A stretch of DNA of 16,498 nucleotides from Thalassiosira profunda (Eukaryota > Bacillariophyta > Thalassiosirophyceae > Thalassiosirales > Thalassiosiraceae). Position 1 is the stretch's first letter; every line of letters starts with the position of its first letter. This document shows positions 15,603 through 16,498 of the stretch, in pieces. A program made the position numbers and the translations under genes. The notes under the pieces were generated by a model, which worked only from the letters and a program-made list of their open reading frames with translations, ran no database searches and was not told the origin of the DNA. The DNA is taken from NCBI GenBank assembly GCA_036939355.1, contig JALLAP010000823.1, positions 1-16,498 of the forward strand, written 5' to 3'.

Positions 15603-16498
15603 TCAAGATGCCTCCGGCGGCTCAACGATTCCAATGCATTGGTGCTCCTTCAAGAACTCCTTGTGTGCCGGATGCTCCGCTGGAAACAGCATGATTGTCA
15701 CCAAGAAGTTGGGCACCACCATTTTGGCATGTCGCAACACCTGTCCCAACGTCGCTGCCGGGTGCACTTGCACCACGGGACAGGGGTCCGGCTTCGCCCA
15801 CAGACTCCCGTGCTTCTTGGTCCACGCCTTCCTCTGGTGATGCAAGTGCTTTCGTTCCATGCAGCGGGCCACTGTGGCCATTTCCGGCCCTTCGTCTCCC
15901 TTCAGTGCGCGAGACGCTTCGTAGAATCGCATGGCCGCCCCTTGGTCGTTCAGGCGCTCGACGCTATCTGGATGGATCACCTGTTTCCCCTTGCTGTCTC
16001 TATCGGTGTCCGCGCAATGCACCTCAAAGTACACGGCCAGGTTGCTGCATCGAAATTCGTTGTTGAAATCCCACGGCATTTCCGTCTCGTGGTCGCCATC
16101 ATCTTCCTCCTGTTCGGGAAACATTTGCGCCATCCGCAGCGCAACGATCTCATCTTCGCCAAAGTGCTCGATGAAATCGGATTGGCGGTGCGATGGATAG
16201 ACGCACAACACGGGCCACGTCCATCCCCCGCCATCTTGCAATATGCGCGTTGGCAGTTGGCCGGTGTGCGGATAGTGGTGATGCCATCGCGCTTCCGCAT
16301 CATCACCCCCTTCTTCCTCATCTTCATCGTCCTTCACCGTTGCCACCAGCGACACCCTTCCGAGCGAGATGTTCTCCTCTTTGCAGTACCGCCATACATC
16401 CTTGATGCGAGAAGTGCGTTCCGCGCGGGCCCGCTCCCGCTGTTGCCGATGCAAGCGCGCTTTGCGCACCTTCTCGCCCAGCTTCTTTTGCAGCTGGA
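15603..16498 (-). CDS. TTC4/Cns1-like Hsp90 co-chaperone, C-terminal wheel domain, cut by the right edge
   Basis: 297 residues are visible; the frame is open to the right edge, so the N-terminal TPR domain that should bind the Hsp90/Hsp70 tail lies outside. The apparent start at 16469 is a GTG inside the frame and is not used. The visible part begins with a basic coiled-coil-like linker (QKKLGEKVRKARLHRQQRERARAER), as after the TPRs in this family. The wheel domain follows: TWPVLCVYPSHRQSDFIEHF, EDEIVALRMAQMFPE, MPWDFNNEFRCSNLAVYFEVH, and near the end VHPAATLGQVLRHAK, VVPNFLVTIMLFP and HKEFLKEH. These match the conserved P-VL-(L/F)YP---QSDFI, MF-E, PWD and LEVYFED blocks known from TTC4 and yeast Cns1. 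About 75 charged residues are inserted between the VYFEVH block and VHPAATL. Cns1 acts with Hsp90 and supports translation elongation factor 2; the same role here is inferred. Confidence 0.85.
   Translation of the reverse strand, partial: QLQKKLGEKVRKARLHRQQRERARAERTSRIKDVWRYCKEENISLGRVSLVATVKDDEDEEEGGDDAEARWHHHYPHTGQLPTRILQDGGGWTWPVLCVYPSHRQSDFIEHFGEDEIVALRMAQMFPEQEEDDGDHETEMPWDFNNEFRCSNLAVYFEVHCADTDRDSKGKQVIHPDSVERLNDQGAAMRFYEASRALKGDEGPEMATVARCMERKHLHHQRKAWTKKHGSLWAKPDPCPVVQVHPAATLGQVLRHAKMVVPNFLVTIMLFPAEHPAHKEFLKEHQCIGIVEPPEAS

Overview
This window looks like nuclear DNA of a photosynthetic eukaryote with a secondary red-type plastid, most likely a diatom. Two proteins begin with a signal peptide ending in an 'ASAFAP'-type cleavage motif (AGAFAP and THAFAP), the plastid entry signal of diatoms and related algae. 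The secreted CAP protein carries PTPKPTRRPT-type linkers and a 'GDGVCC' module of a kind common in diatom proteins. The genes are single-exon, GC-rich and lie on both strands without operon structure. The species assignment is inference. Three single Ns (5163, 10787, 11798) mark scaffold joins, and each affects the reading of its surroundings.

Layout. (1) <1-321, minus: N-terminal 107 residues of a secreted protein that runs off the left edge. (2) 715-2154, plus: type II membrane sulfotransferase. (3) 2399-3829, minus: plastid-targeted SET-domain methyltransferase of the Rubisco-LSMT/SETD type. (4) 4316-6380, plus: secreted multi-domain protein with cystine-knot-like modules, proline-rich linkers, a GDGVCC module and a CAP (SCP/PR-1) domain. 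It is split only by an assembly duplication around the N at 5163. (5) 6381-8677: repeat-rich spacer holding copy A of a dispersed repeat. (6) 8678-10186, plus: a second sulfotransferase, of a different family. (7) 10305-10786, minus: C-terminal part of a second CAP protein, cut by the N at 10787. (8) 10788-13396: repeat territory, with copy B of the dispersed repeat followed by two head-to-tail units of a hairpin-rich element. (9) 13501-14367, minus: lysine-rich, probably nuclear or nucleolar protein of unknown function. (10) 14852-15472, plus: small plastid-targeted protein of unknown function. (11) 15603->16498, minus: C-terminal wheel domain of a TTC4/Cns1-like Hsp90 co-chaperone, entering from the right edge.

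How the genes relate. Four neighbouring genes make Golgi or extracellular products: two type II sulfotransferases and two CAP proteins. They may serve cell-surface or matrix biology, but their proximity is the only link. The plastid genes, the co-chaperone and the lysine-rich protein are independent single-gene units. The most interesting items are the multi-knottin CAP architecture, including one module that has lost exactly the two cysteines expected to pair with each other, and the tandem hairpin-bearing element at 11446-13396, whose stems are kept although their sequence differs between copies.
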